DNA of 64,000 nucleotides. Source: Pseudochelatococcus lubricantis. GTDB lineage: Bacteria > Pseudomonadota > Alphaproteobacteria > Rhizobiales > Beijerinckiaceae. The notes beneath the pieces were generated by a model, which saw only the letters and a list, made by a program, of their open reading frames with translations, did not search any database and was not told where the DNA came from. Location: contig NZ_JAASQI010000011.1 of assembly GCF_011762225.1 (NCBI RefSeq), positions 94,331 to 158,330 of the forward strand, in the 5' to 3' direction. This document shows, in pieces, positions 9,945 to 17,963 of this stretch (the first letter of the stretch is position 1; each line of letters starts with the position of its first letter). Both the position numbers and the translations under genes were made by a program.

Positions 9945-10660
9945 CGACCGCTGTCTCGCTCGACGTTCGCAACCTCAGCGCCGGCTACGGCCCGACGCGG
10001 GTGATAGAGGATGTCTCGTTCAGCGTTGCGCCCGGTTCCCGGCTCGCGGTGCTGGGCCGCAACGGCGTGGGCAAGACGAGCCTGTTCGCCACCATTGCCG
10101 GGCATACGCGGCGCTACGGCGGCGAGATCAGGCTGGGCGGCACTGACATCGCGCCGCTCGCTCCCGCCGCCCGCGCGCTTGCCGGGCTCGGCTACGTGCC
10201 GCAGACGCGCGACGTCTTCTCGACGCTCACGGTGGAGGAGAACCTGTCCGTCGGCCTGAAGAAGCGCCCGAAGGATGCGATCGAGGAAGCCTACAAGCTG
10301 TTTCCGCGCCTCAAGGAGCGGCGCCGCAACCTCGGCTCGCAGCTCTCGGGCGGCGAGCAGCAGATGCTCTCGACCGCGCGCACCATCCTCGGCCAGCCGA
10401 CCGTGCTGCTGCTGGACGAGCCGCTGGAAGGGCTGGCGCCGGTGATCTGCGAGGAGCTGACGGCGGTGTTCTCCGCGCTGGCGCAGCAGGGCGGCATGAC
10501 GATCCTGCTCGTCGAACAGCGTATCCAGAGCGCGCTCGACTTCGCCGACGACGTCATCATTCTGGAGCGCGGCCGCATCGCGTGGTCCGGCGCCAGCGCC
10601 GCGCTCGCCGGCGACAGGAAGACGGTGGAGCATTTCCTGGGCGTCGGCGGCCTGCACTGA
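9941..10660 (+). CDS. Liv-type ABC ATPase (LivF family)
   Basis: Second nucleotide-binding subunit of the aromatic-acid importer, 239 residues. Walker A is GRNGVGKTS, signature LSGGEQQMLSTARTI, Walker B VLLLDEPLEGLAP (the LEGLAP ending is typical of LivF). Last gene of the five-gene operon; it converges on the MarR gene, whose stop is 16 bases away. Confidence 0.93.
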   Translation: MTTAVSLDVRNLSAGYGPTRVIEDVSFSVAPGSRLAVLGRNGVGKTSLFATIAGHTRRYGGEIRLGGTDIAPLAPAARALAGLGYVPQTRDVFSTLTVEENLSVGLKKRPKDAIEEAYKLFPRLKERRRNLGSQLSGGEQQMLSTARTILGQPTVLLLDEPLEGLAPVICEELTAVFSALAQQGGMTILLVEQRIQSALDFADDVIILERGRIAWSGASAALAGDRKTVEHFLGVGGLH

Positions 10661-10676
10661 ATGAACGGACGGCCGT

Positions 10677-11141
10677 CTACTCGGCGCCCTTCCAGACGCG
10701 GGCGAGGAGTTCGCACAGCGTGCGCCTTTCGCCGGCCGTCAGCGTGTGGAAGAGCTTTTCCTCCCGCTCCACCACCCGCGCCCGCCAGCCGGGCAGCAGG
10801 CTCTTCGCCTCCGCGCTGAGGCTCAGCCGCTGGATGCGCTGGTCGTTGGGATCCGAGTGCCGTTCGATCAGGCCGCGCTCGTCGAACTCCGCGAGGATCG
10901 AGACGATGTTCGCGCGCTGCAGGCCGAGAATCCGGCATATCTCGGCGGACGTCGTTCCCGGCTGCTCATCGATGGCGCAGAGCACCGAAAACGGAATCGG
11001 CCGCAGGCCCTCGGCCCGGAAACAGCGGACGAAGTCGTTCATGTCGGCGACCGAAGCGCGGCGAAGATGATAGCCGACAAGGTCCTCAAGCCGGCTTTCC
11101 CCGGCGACGTCCGGCTCAATGGCCTTCTGGATCATGGGCAT
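10677..11141 (-). CDS. MarR-family regulator, HcaR/CouR-like
   Basis: Winged helix-turn-helix protein of 154 residues: dimerisation helices at both ends and the DNA-binding core about residues 55-115 (TTSAEICRILGLQRANIVSILAEFDERGLI, then the wing with DPNDQR). It is divergent from the hydroxycinnamate genes. MarR repressors of hydroxycinnamate clusters (HcaR, CouR, FerC) are relieved by the hydroxycinnamoyl-CoA thioester. Two GCTAT-N5-ATAGC type operators lie 64-101 bases upstream of its start and two more before the MFS gene. ATG at 11141 or 11135 are both possible. Confidence 0.85.
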   Translation of the reverse strand: MPMIQKAIEPDVAGESRLEDLVGYHLRRASVADMNDFVRCFRAEGLRPIPFSVLCAIDEQPGTTSAEICRILGLQRANIVSILAEFDERGLIERHSDPNDQRIQRLSLSAEAKSLLPGWRARVVEREEKLFHTLTAGERRTLCELLARVWKGAE

Positions 11142-11493
11142 CCGACTCTTCTCATCAAATTCGTCTGTCCTGATTTCATTATATCTCTTGCCAAACGCGA
11201 TAATGCTATGCGATATAGCGATTAATGGTTATGCTTCATAGCAACATGACCGGCGATGCCGGCGCGGCCATGAAACCGGGAGGAAAAAATGAATACCACA
11301 GTTTCCTTGCGAGTCGCGGGGTCTGGGCGTGGCATGCCGCATCCGCGCCGGATCAATGTCGAGACCGTGGCGGGCCGCTGCCCGGGCTGAGCTACCATTC
11401 CACCCGACCGCCGTTCCGGCTCTTCGCGACAGCTCGCGCGGACTGTCTCCGCGCATCGGCGCCGCACGGCCCCATCCCTCATCGGAGACCACC
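11142..11493. other. Intergenic region, marR to hydratase/lyase gene
   Basis: A 352-base divergent promoter region. Apart from the operator pair at 11205-11242 and an isolated GGGAGGA at about 11279-11285 with no convincing gene after it, I see no coding sequence. The 200 bases between the operators and the hydratase ATG are probably a long 5' leader. Confidence 0.6.
11205..11242. promoter_or_regulatory. Paired MarR operators before the hydroxycinnamate genes
   Basis: A perfect inverted repeat GCTAT-GCGAT-ATAGC at 11205-11219 is followed by a one-mismatch copy GTTAT-GCTTC-ATAGC at 11228-11242, 23 bases centre to centre. The same pair occurs at 13933-13972 before the MFS gene, also as one perfect and one near-perfect copy. 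They are the best candidates for operators of the adjacent MarR protein. Confidence 0.75.
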
Positions 11494-12309
11494 ATGACTG
11501 ATCCTGTCATCCACGACATCGACAACGGCATCGCCTGGGTACGGTTCAACCGTCCCGAAAAGCGCAACTGCATGAACCCCGCCCTGAACCGGCAGATGAT
11601 GGATGTCCTCCGGGAGCTGGAGTTCCGCGAGGATGTCGGCGTCCTTGTGCTCTCGGGCGAGGGCACCGCCTGGTCGGCGGGCATGGACCTCAAGGAATAT
11701 TTCCGCGAGACCGAGGTCCAGGGGCTTGGCGCGGTGCGCAAGGCGCAGTCCGAGTCCTACGGCTGGTGGCGCAAGCTGCGCTGGTATCAGAAGCCGACGA
11801 TCGCGATGGTTAACGGCTGGTGCTTCGGCGGCGGCTACGGTCCGCTCTTCGCCTGCGACCTCGCCTTCGCGGCGGACGAGGCGCAGTTCGGCCTCTCCGA
11901 GATTAACTGGGGCATCCTGCCCGGTGGCGGGGCGACGAAGGTCGTGGCGGATCTCCTGTCCATGCGCGACGCCATGTATCATGCGCTGACGGGCGAGATG
12001 ATCGACGGCCGCAAGGCGGCGGAATGGAAGCTCGTCAACGAAAGCGTGCCGCTGGCGCAGCTCAGGGACCGGGTGACGGAAGTGGCGCGTGTGCTGCTCC
12101 AGAAGAATCCGGTGGCGCTGAAGGCGACCAAGGATGCCGTCCGCCGCGTCCAGGAAATGACCTACGACAACGCCGAGGATTATCTGGTGCGGGCGCAGGA
12201 GGCGGCGAACTTCTACGACGACGGGGGCCGCAAGGAAGGCATCCGCCAGTTCATCGATGAAAAGACCTACAAGCCGGGCCTCGGCGCCTACGACAAGACC
12301 CGGGCCTGA
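11494..12309 (+). CDS. p-Hydroxycinnamoyl-CoA hydratase/lyase (enoyl-CoA hydratase family)
   Basis: Crotonase-fold enzyme of 271 residues that hydrates p-coumaroyl-, caffeoyl- or feruloyl-CoA and, in true HCHL enzymes, cleaves the adduct to the benzaldehyde plus acetyl-CoA. The active-site segments match HCHL: MDLKEYF with Tyr69, the oxyanion region NGWCFGGGYGPLFACDLA, and SEINWGI with Glu136, corresponding to Tyr75 and Glu143 of the Pseudomonas enzyme. The next gene is the CoA ligase. Agrobacterium homologues of this family act only as hydratases in a beta-oxidative route, so lyase activity is not certain. Confidence 0.85.
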   Translation: MTDPVIHDIDNGIAWVRFNRPEKRNCMNPALNRQMMDVLRELEFREDVGVLVLSGEGTAWSAGMDLKEYFRETEVQGLGAVRKAQSESYGWWRKLRWYQKPTIAMVNGWCFGGGYGPLFACDLAFAADEAQFGLSEINWGILPGGGATKVVADLLSMRDAMYHALTGEMIDGRKAAEWKLVNESVPLAQLRDRVTEVARVLLQKNPVALKATKDAVRRVQEMTYDNAEDYLVRAQEAANFYDDGGRKEGIRQFIDEKTYKPGLGAYDKTRA

Positions 12310-12339
12310 CCGGGGCGGCGTCCATGGGAGGAGAATCCG

Positions 12340-13890
12340 ATGCAGCACTGGCAGACACCCGATCTCATCGCGCTCCACGCCGGGCTGCGGCCTGATCGTC
12401 TGGCCTGCGTGGACCTGGCGACGGGCAGGCGCTGGTCCTACGCAGAACTCGACCGCGCCGTCCGGCAGATGGCCGGCGTGCTCGCCGGGCGCCTCGGCAT
12501 CCGGCGTGGCGGGCGTGTCGCGGTTCTCGCCCGCAACAGCGCGGACCAGCTCATCCTGCAGCAGGCCGTCATGCGGCTTGGGGCGATCCTCGCGCCCCTG
12601 AACTGGCGGCTGGCCCGGCAGGAGCTGGCGCCGATCCTCGCCGATTGCGCGCCGTCCCTGCTCGTCACGGACGGCATCGCCCAGGCCGACCCGCCGGCGG
12701 GATGCGTGGCGATGACGATGGCGGACCTCATCGCATTGCGCGATGCGGGCGAGCCGGCACGGCCCGTGGCCCTGCCGGCCGCGACTGACCCCTGCGTGAT
12801 CCTCTACACGTCCGGCACATCCGGCGTGCCGAAGGGGGTGGTGCTGACCGGGCAGACGATGTTCTTCACGGCGATCAACTTCGGCGTGCTCGCGGATGTG
12901 AGCGGCGATTCAGTCTTTCTGCTCGAATCGCCGATGTTCCATGTCATCGGCCTCGTGACCAGCATCTGGCCGCCGTTGAAGCACGGCGCGACCATTCTCG
13001 TCTCGAACGGCTTCGACCCCCTCGCCACCAACGACCGGCTGGCAGACCCCGCGCTCGGCATCACCCATTATTTTTGCGTGCCGCAAATGGCGGATGCGCT
13101 CCGGCAGGCGGCGAACTTCGCGCCCGCGCAATGGTCGCTGAAGGCACTCTTCACCGGCGGCGCGCCCAACCCCCGCGCCAACATCCTGTGGTGGCTGAAC
13201 CGCGGCATCCGCATGGTCGACGGCTTCGGCATGACCGAGGCGGGCACCATCCTCGGCATGTCGCTGGAACCGGAACTGATCGCCGCCAAGGCGGGCTCGG
13301 TCGGCCTGCCGGGGCCCGGCACAGCGGTGCGCATCGTCGACGACGAGGGCCGCGAGGCGCCTGACGGCGAGCCGGGCGAGATCCTCGTCGCCGGACCCAA
13401 CGTCACGCCCGGCTACTGGAACCGCCCGGAGGAGCGCGAGCGCGCCTTCACTCCGGACGGCTGGCTGCGGACCGGAGATGTGGGCTGCCGGGACGCGGAC
13501 GGCTTCGTCACTATCGTCGACCGGCGCAAGGACATGTTCATCTCGGGCGGCGAGAACGTTTATCCCGTGGAAGTGGAAACGGTGCTGCTCGACCACCCCG
13601 CCGTGGCGGAGGCGGCCGTGATCGGCATTCCCGACAAGCGGTGGGGCGAGGTGGGGCGCGCCTATGTCGTGCTGAAGAGCGACGTGGATGCGCTGCCCGA
13701 GGCCGCCGATCTCGCCGCGCACTGCGAGGGGCGGCTCGCCCGTTACAAGATCCCCAAGGAGTTCCGCTTCGTCGAGGCGTTGCCGCGCACGGGATCGGGC
13801 AAGCTGCAGAAGAGCGCGCTGAAGCAGCAGGCGCTGGCGGAATTACCCCTTTCCCCCGCGCCCGGGGCTGCGGAAACGGCGCCGCGCTGA
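12340..13890 (+). CDS. Hydroxycinnamate (feruloyl/p-coumaroyl)-CoA ligase
   Basis: ANL-superfamily acyl-CoA synthetase of 516 residues that activates hydroxycinnamates with ATP and CoA. Motifs: phosphate loop ILYTSGTSGVPKGVV, FGMTEAG, adenylate-binding GWLRTGDVG, hinge VDRRKDMFISGGENVYPVEVE, and the C-terminal catalytic lysine in RTGSGKLQK. It starts at ATG 12340 after GGGAGGAG and lies 30 bases after the hydratase/lyase gene, so the two are cotranscribed. Substrate assignment rests on that neighbour. Confidence 0.85.
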   Translation: MQHWQTPDLIALHAGLRPDRLACVDLATGRRWSYAELDRAVRQMAGVLAGRLGIRRGGRVAVLARNSADQLILQQAVMRLGAILAPLNWRLARQELAPILADCAPSLLVTDGIAQADPPAGCVAMTMADLIALRDAGEPARPVALPAATDPCVILYTSGTSGVPKGVVLTGQTMFFTAINFGVLADVSGDSVFLLESPMFHVIGLVTSIWPPLKHGATILVSNGFDPLATNDRLADPALGITHYFCVPQMADALRQAANFAPAQWSLKALFTGGAPNPRANILWWLNRGIRMVDGFGMTEAGTILGMSLEPELIAAKAGSVGLPGPGTAVRIVDDEGREAPDGEPGEILVAGPNVTPGYWNRPEERERAFTPDGWLRTGDVGCRDADGFVTIVDRRKDMFISGGENVYPVEVETVLLDHPAVAEAAVIGIPDKRWGEVGRAYVVLKSDVDALPEAADLAAHCEGRLARYKIPKEFRFVEALPRTGSGKLQKSALKQQALAELPLSPAPGAAETAPR

Positions 13891-13932
13891 CCGAGGGCAG
13901 GCTTGTGCCCTGCCGGTTCGGGCAACATTATC

Positions 13933-13972
13933 GCTATTGTCCATAACAATATTTTCCGCTATAGTTCATAGC
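13933..13972. promoter_or_regulatory. Paired MarR operators before the MFS gene
   Basis: One-mismatch copy GCTAT-TGTCC-ATAAC at 13933-13947 and perfect copy GCTAT-AGTTC-ATAGC at 13958-13972, 25 bases centre to centre. These repeat the motif found between marR and the hydratase gene, and imply a second promoter for the transporter-amidohydrolase-dehydrogenase genes under the same regulator. Confidence 0.75.
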
Positions 13973-14079
13973 ATTCAGGCTGGCCGGACGTGTTCCGTGC
14001 CGGCGGCTGCACGGCGCCCGATGCCGCGCGGAAAGCGAATAAGGGGCCGGCAACAAAGGGCTCCGAGAGGGAGGATAGG

Positions 14080-15291
14080 ATGCAGTCAGTTCCGCAGTCT
14101 TCTGCGGGAAGGCGAGCTATTGTGCTCGTTTTCCTGGGCGCCGTCATCGAGGGGTTCGACCTTCAGGCGGCTGGCGTCGCGGCGCCGAAACTCGGCCCGG
14201 TGTTCGGCCTGACGCCTGAGCAGATGGGCGTGTTCTTCTCGTCGGCGACGTTCGGCCTCATCTTCGGCGCGCTGCTCGGCGGCGTCATCGCCGACCGCTG
14301 GGGGCGCCGCGCCGGGCTGGCGACCGCGCTGCTGCTGTTCGGCGTGTTCTCGATCGCGACGGCCTGGGCCACGGGCTTTCAGTCGCTCGTCGTCATGCGC
14401 TTCCTGACGGGCGTCGGCCTCGGCGGCGCGCTGCCGAACCTCGTCAGCATCGCCGCCGAGGCTGCCGAGCCCGGGCGCCGCGGCCGCGCGGTGGCACTCA
14501 TGTATGCGGGCGTGCCGTTGGGCGGCGCGGTGGTCAGCGTCGTGGCCATGCTCGGGCTGCACGACGACTGGCGTTCGATCTTCGTCGTCGGCGGCGTCCT
14601 GCCGCTGCTTCTGGTCGTGCCGCTGATGACCCTGCTGCCGCCGCTCACGGTCGACAAGACGGCGCAGAAGAACGGGGAGCGGACAAGCATCCGCAGCGCG
14701 CTTTTCCGCCCGGAGACGCTCGCGCCGACGTTGCTGCTGTGGGCCGCCTTCTTCTTCGGGCTGCTCGTCGTTTATCTGCTTCTCAACTGGTTGCCGCAGC
14801 TTCTGGTCGGCAGCGGGCTCAGCCGCGGCCAGGCCTCCTTCGTGCAGATACTGTTCAACGTCGGCGGCGCCATCGGCAGCCTCATCGCCGGCCGGCTTCT
14901 CGACGGCGAGCGGCCCTCGCTCGCGGTCGGCAGTTGCTTCGCCTTCCTGATCGTCTCGCTCCTCGCCATGTCTGCGGTGTCGGGCAACTTCGCCAGCACG
15001 CTGGTAGCCGGGGCGGTGGTCGGCGGCGCGGTGCTCTGCGCCCAGGCCCTGCTGTATGGCATTGCACCTCAGTGCTATCCTGCCGAGGTGCGGGGCACGG
15101 GCGTCGGCATCTCGGTGGCGGTCGGCCGCCTGGGGTCGATCGCCGGTCCGCTCTATGCCGGGGCGCTCCTCGCGCGCGGCATGAGCCCGGAGCAGGTGCT
15201 CTACGCCATCCTGCCCATCGCCGCGATTTGCGGCCTTGCCACCGTGATGCTGGTGTCGCGGCGCCACCGCCTCGCCGTCCCCGCCGCGTGA
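14080..15291 (+). CDS. MFS aromatic acid/H+ symporter (AAHS family)
   Basis: Twelve-helix inner-membrane importer of 403 residues. The AAHS hallmark VIEGFDLQAAGVAAPKLG (Asp in the first helix) and the loop motif ADRWGRRAG are present, and YGIAPQCYPAEVRGTGVGI follows in the second half. Start at ATG 14080 after GAGGGAGGATAGG. It lies inside the hydroxycinnamate cluster behind its own MarR operator pair, so the cargo is probably a hydroxycinnamate or its benzoate product. Confidence 0.88.
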   Translation: MQSVPQSSAGRRAIVLVFLGAVIEGFDLQAAGVAAPKLGPVFGLTPEQMGVFFSSATFGLIFGALLGGVIADRWGRRAGLATALLLFGVFSIATAWATGFQSLVVMRFLTGVGLGGALPNLVSIAAEAAEPGRRGRAVALMYAGVPLGGAVVSVVAMLGLHDDWRSIFVVGGVLPLLLVVPLMTLLPPLTVDKTAQKNGERTSIRSALFRPETLAPTLLLWAAFFFGLLVVYLLLNWLPQLLVGSGLSRGQASFVQILFNVGGAIGSLIAGRLLDGERPSLAVGSCFAFLIVSLLAMSAVSGNFASTLVAGAVVGGAVLCAQALLYGIAPQCYPAEVRGTGVGISVAVGRLGSIAGPLYAGALLARGMSPEQVLYAILPIAAICGLATVMLVSRRHRLAVPAA

Positions 15292-15295
15292 GCCC

Positions 15296-15320
15296 GCGCT
15301 CCCCGCCCGCCGGGGAGCGC
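15296..15320 (+). terminator. Strong intra-operon hairpin after the MFS gene
   Basis: Perfect 10-bp stem GCGCTCCCCG / CGGGGAGCGC with a five-base loop, starting five bases after the MFS stop. Only two Ts follow, so it is more likely a partial terminator or mRNA-end stabiliser than a full stop before the amidohydrolase gene. Confidence 0.5.
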
Positions 15321-15346
15321 TTCACCGAAAAACCGGGAGAACAGCC

Positions 15347-16249
15347 ATGGTCGACCTCGACACCATCCGCGCCATCGACTTCCACACCCATGCGGAGGAG
15401 CCCTGCGGCTGTCACGCCGACGACGGCTATGACGCCTTGCAGGCCGCCATGGCGCGGCATTTCCGTGCCTCCTGGGCGCATCCGCCGACGATCCCGGAAA
15501 CGGCGGCACACTACCGGGAACAGAAGATCGCGGCCGTGATCTTCCCGGTGGATGCCGAGCGGGAAACGGGATACCGCCGCTATGCCAACGAGGAGGTCGC
15601 GGAGGCGGCGGCCGGGCATGCCGACGTCCTCATCCCCTTCGCCTCCATCGACCCCGCCCGGGGCGTGGCCGGCGCGCGCGAGGCCCGGCGGCTGATGCGG
15701 GAGTTCGGCATCAGGGGTTTCAAGTTCCACCCCACCATGCAGGGCTTCTTCCCGAACGACCGCATGGCCTATCCGCTCTACGAGGCCATCGCGGCGGAGG
15801 GCGGCATCGCCCTGTTCCACACCGGCCAGACCGGCGTCGGCTCCGGCATGCGAGGGGGCAACGGCATGCGCCTGAAGTACTCCAACCCCATGCATCTCGA
15901 CGACGTGGCGGTGGATTTTCCCGACATGAAGATCGTCCTCGCCCATCCCTCCTTTCCCTGGCAGGAGGAAGCGCTCGCCGTGGCGCGCCACAAGCCGAAC
16001 GTCTGGATAGACCTTTCCGGCTGGCTGCCGCGCTATTTCCCGCAGATCCTCGTGCACTATGCCAATACGCTGCTGAAGGACCGGGTGCTGTTCGGTTCGG
16101 ACTGGCCGATGATCGCGCCCGAGCGTTGGCTCGACGAGTTCGCGCAACTGCCCATCCGCGACGACGTCCGCCCGCGCATCCTCAAGGACAACGCAGCCAG
16201 GCTGCTCGGTCTCGTACAAGAAACCGCATCGGCGAAGGAAACCGCATGA
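15347..16249 (+). CDS. Amidohydrolase-family protein of the hydroxycinnamate cluster
   Basis: Metal-dependent amidohydrolase-2 type TIM barrel of 300 residues. Ligand regions: DFHTHAEEP (HxH, residues 8-10), FKFHPTMQGF, LAHPSFPWQ and the terminal LFGSDWPM aspartate. Homologues in R. palustris and Agrobacterium hydroxycinnamate clusters are assigned to hydrolysis of aryl beta-ketoacyl-CoA intermediates; others in the family are aromatic decarboxylases such as gamma-resorcylate decarboxylase. The next gene starts within its stop codon (ATGA). I cannot decide the substrate from sequence. Confidence 0.75.
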   Translation: MVDLDTIRAIDFHTHAEEPCGCHADDGYDALQAAMARHFRASWAHPPTIPETAAHYREQKIAAVIFPVDAERETGYRRYANEEVAEAAAGHADVLIPFASIDPARGVAGAREARRLMREFGIRGFKFHPTMQGFFPNDRMAYPLYEAIAAEGGIALFHTGQTGVGSGMRGGNGMRLKYSNPMHLDDVAVDFPDMKIVLAHPSFPWQEEALAVARHKPNVWIDLSGWLPRYFPQILVHYANTLLKDRVLFGSDWPMIAPERWLDEFAQLPIRDDVRPRILKDNAARLLGLVQETASAKETA

Positions 16250-17712
16250 TCCCCTTCAGAGCCCCCGTCGACGACATTCTCGCCGCCTTCCGGGCTGCCG
16301 GCGCCGCGCATCTGCCCGGCTGGGACGATGGCCTCGCCGCCGAAGTCGTCGGCCATTTCGCCCGCTTCGCCGAGACCGCGATCGCGCCTCTCGACGGTCC
16401 CGGAGACCGCGAGGGCTGCCGGATGGAAGGCGGGCGGGTGCGGATGCCGGCCGGCTTCGTCGCGGCCTATGCGGATTATGCGGCGCAGGGCTGGCCCGGC
16501 CTCGGCCTGCCGGAGGCATCCGGTGGGCAGGGCCTGCCCGCGCCGATCCTCGGCGCCGTGACGGAGGTATTCGCCGGCGCCTGCCATTCGCTGCAGATGG
16601 TCTGCGGCCTCGTGCCCGGCGCGGCGCGCACGATCCTGCGCTTCGGCACGCCGGAACAACAGGCGCTGTGGCTGCCGCGCCTCGCCTCCGGCGAGTGGCT
16701 GGCAACCATGGCGCTGACGGAAGCGGGGGCGGGCTCCGACCTATCGGGCATCCGCACGCGCGCATTCCCGGTGGATGGCGGCTGGCGGATCGAGGGCGAG
16801 AAGATCTTCATTTCCGGCGGCGATCAGGACATGACGGACCGCATCCTCCACCTCGTGCTCGCGCGGACCGGGCTGCCGGAGGAGGGCACCCGCGGCCTGG
16901 GCCTGTTCCTCGTGCCGTCCCATGACGAAGCGGGCGGGCGGGCGCCGGTGCGCGTTCTCCGCATCGAGGAGAAACTCGGCCTGCACGCCTCGCCCACCTG
17001 CCAGATGGCGTTCGACGCCGCGCCGGCCACGCTGCTGGGCGAGCCGGGCGGCGGCCTCGCGGCCATGTTCACCATGATGAACCATGCCCGTCTCGACGTG
17101 GCGCTGCAGGGCATCGCCCATGCGGCGCGGGCGCACGACATCGCCGCCACCTATGCCGCCGGTCGCCGGCAGGGCGGGCGCGCCATCGCCGACCACGCGG
17201 ATGTGCGGCGCAAGCTGACGACCATGCGGGAAGCGGCGCGCGACGCGCGGCAACTCGTCCACACGGCGCTCGTCGCGCTGGAGAGCGGCGAGAATCCGGA
17301 CCTCGTCGACTTCCTCACCCCTGTCTGCAAGGTGATGGGGACCGAGGCCGGCATTCGCGCCGCCGACATGGCGATTCAGGTGCTCGGCGGTTACGGCTAT
17401 CTGCGCGAATACCGGGTAGAGCAGATCTGGCGCGACGCGCGCATTACCGCGATCTACGAAGGCACGAACGGCATCCATGCGCTGACGCTGGCTACCCGGC
17501 TGTTGCGCGGCCGGGGCAGCCGTGCGGCGGAGGCCTTCGATGGCTGGGCCGCGCAGCGGGCATCCGCCGGTGAACTCGCGCAATGGCGGGAGGTGCGGGA
17601 CCGTGTCCTCGCTGCTGAGGCGCCGGAGGAATTGGCGGAAGACTTCATGCACGCCACGATCCGCCTCGCGGCCGCCGCCGTTGCGGGGTTCTCGCGAGGG
17701 ACGGGCACGTAA
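16246..17712 (+). CDS. Acyl-CoA dehydrogenase, DmdC-like but short
   Basis: FAD acyl-CoA dehydrogenase of 488 residues. The N terminus (MIPFRAPVDDILAAF) and the core MALTEAGAGSDLSGIRTRAF, GYGYLREYRVEQIWRDARITAIYEGTNGI are those of the DmdC-like branch, whose members usually have about 590 residues; the extra C-terminal domain appears reduced. It is translationally coupled to the amidohydrolase. A role in oxidising saturated side chains (dihydro-hydroxycinnamoyl-CoA) before the hydratase step is plausible. It ends the operon; a hairpin terminator follows at 17897. Confidence 0.85.
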   Translation: MIPFRAPVDDILAAFRAAGAAHLPGWDDGLAAEVVGHFARFAETAIAPLDGPGDREGCRMEGGRVRMPAGFVAAYADYAAQGWPGLGLPEASGGQGLPAPILGAVTEVFAGACHSLQMVCGLVPGAARTILRFGTPEQQALWLPRLASGEWLATMALTEAGAGSDLSGIRTRAFPVDGGWRIEGEKIFISGGDQDMTDRILHLVLARTGLPEEGTRGLGLFLVPSHDEAGGRAPVRVLRIEEKLGLHASPTCQMAFDAAPATLLGEPGGGLAAMFTMMNHARLDVALQGIAHAARAHDIAATYAAGRRQGGRAIADHADVRRKLTTMREAARDARQLVHTALVALESGENPDLVDFLTPVCKVMGTEAGIRAADMAIQVLGGYGYLREYRVEQIWRDARITAIYEGTNGIHALTLATRLLRGRGSRAAEAFDGWAAQRASAGELAQWREVRDRVLAAEAPEELAEDFMHATIRLAAAAVAGFSRGTGT

Positions 17713-17896
17713 AGCCTGCGACGCCCGCTTCAGCAGTTTGCATTCAAGTCGATCCGTCGAATTGAGTGCAAGTTGCGGTAAAATATAGAATTCAGAACGC
17801 ACGGTCTCATTCCGTCAGAACGTTTGGCGCTCCAGCATTTGCTTGCGGAAGAGAAAGCTTCTTTTTTCAAAGCTCTAACGGCCGCCGTGCGATATG

Positions 17897-17934
17897 AGCG
17901 AACGCCCGGGCCCTGCTAGGCCCGGGCGTTCGCT
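17897..17934. terminator. Bidirectional terminator hairpin between convergent genes
   Basis: Perfect 16-bp stem (AGCGAACGCCCGGGCC and its complement) with the six-base loop CTGCTA. It lies between the convergent acyl-CoA dehydrogenase and TctA genes, 30 bases past the TctA stop. There is no T-run on either side, but the stem is very GC-rich. Confidence 0.7.
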
Positions 17935-17963
17935 TCGTGCTGTCGGGCGGGGGGACGGGCCGC

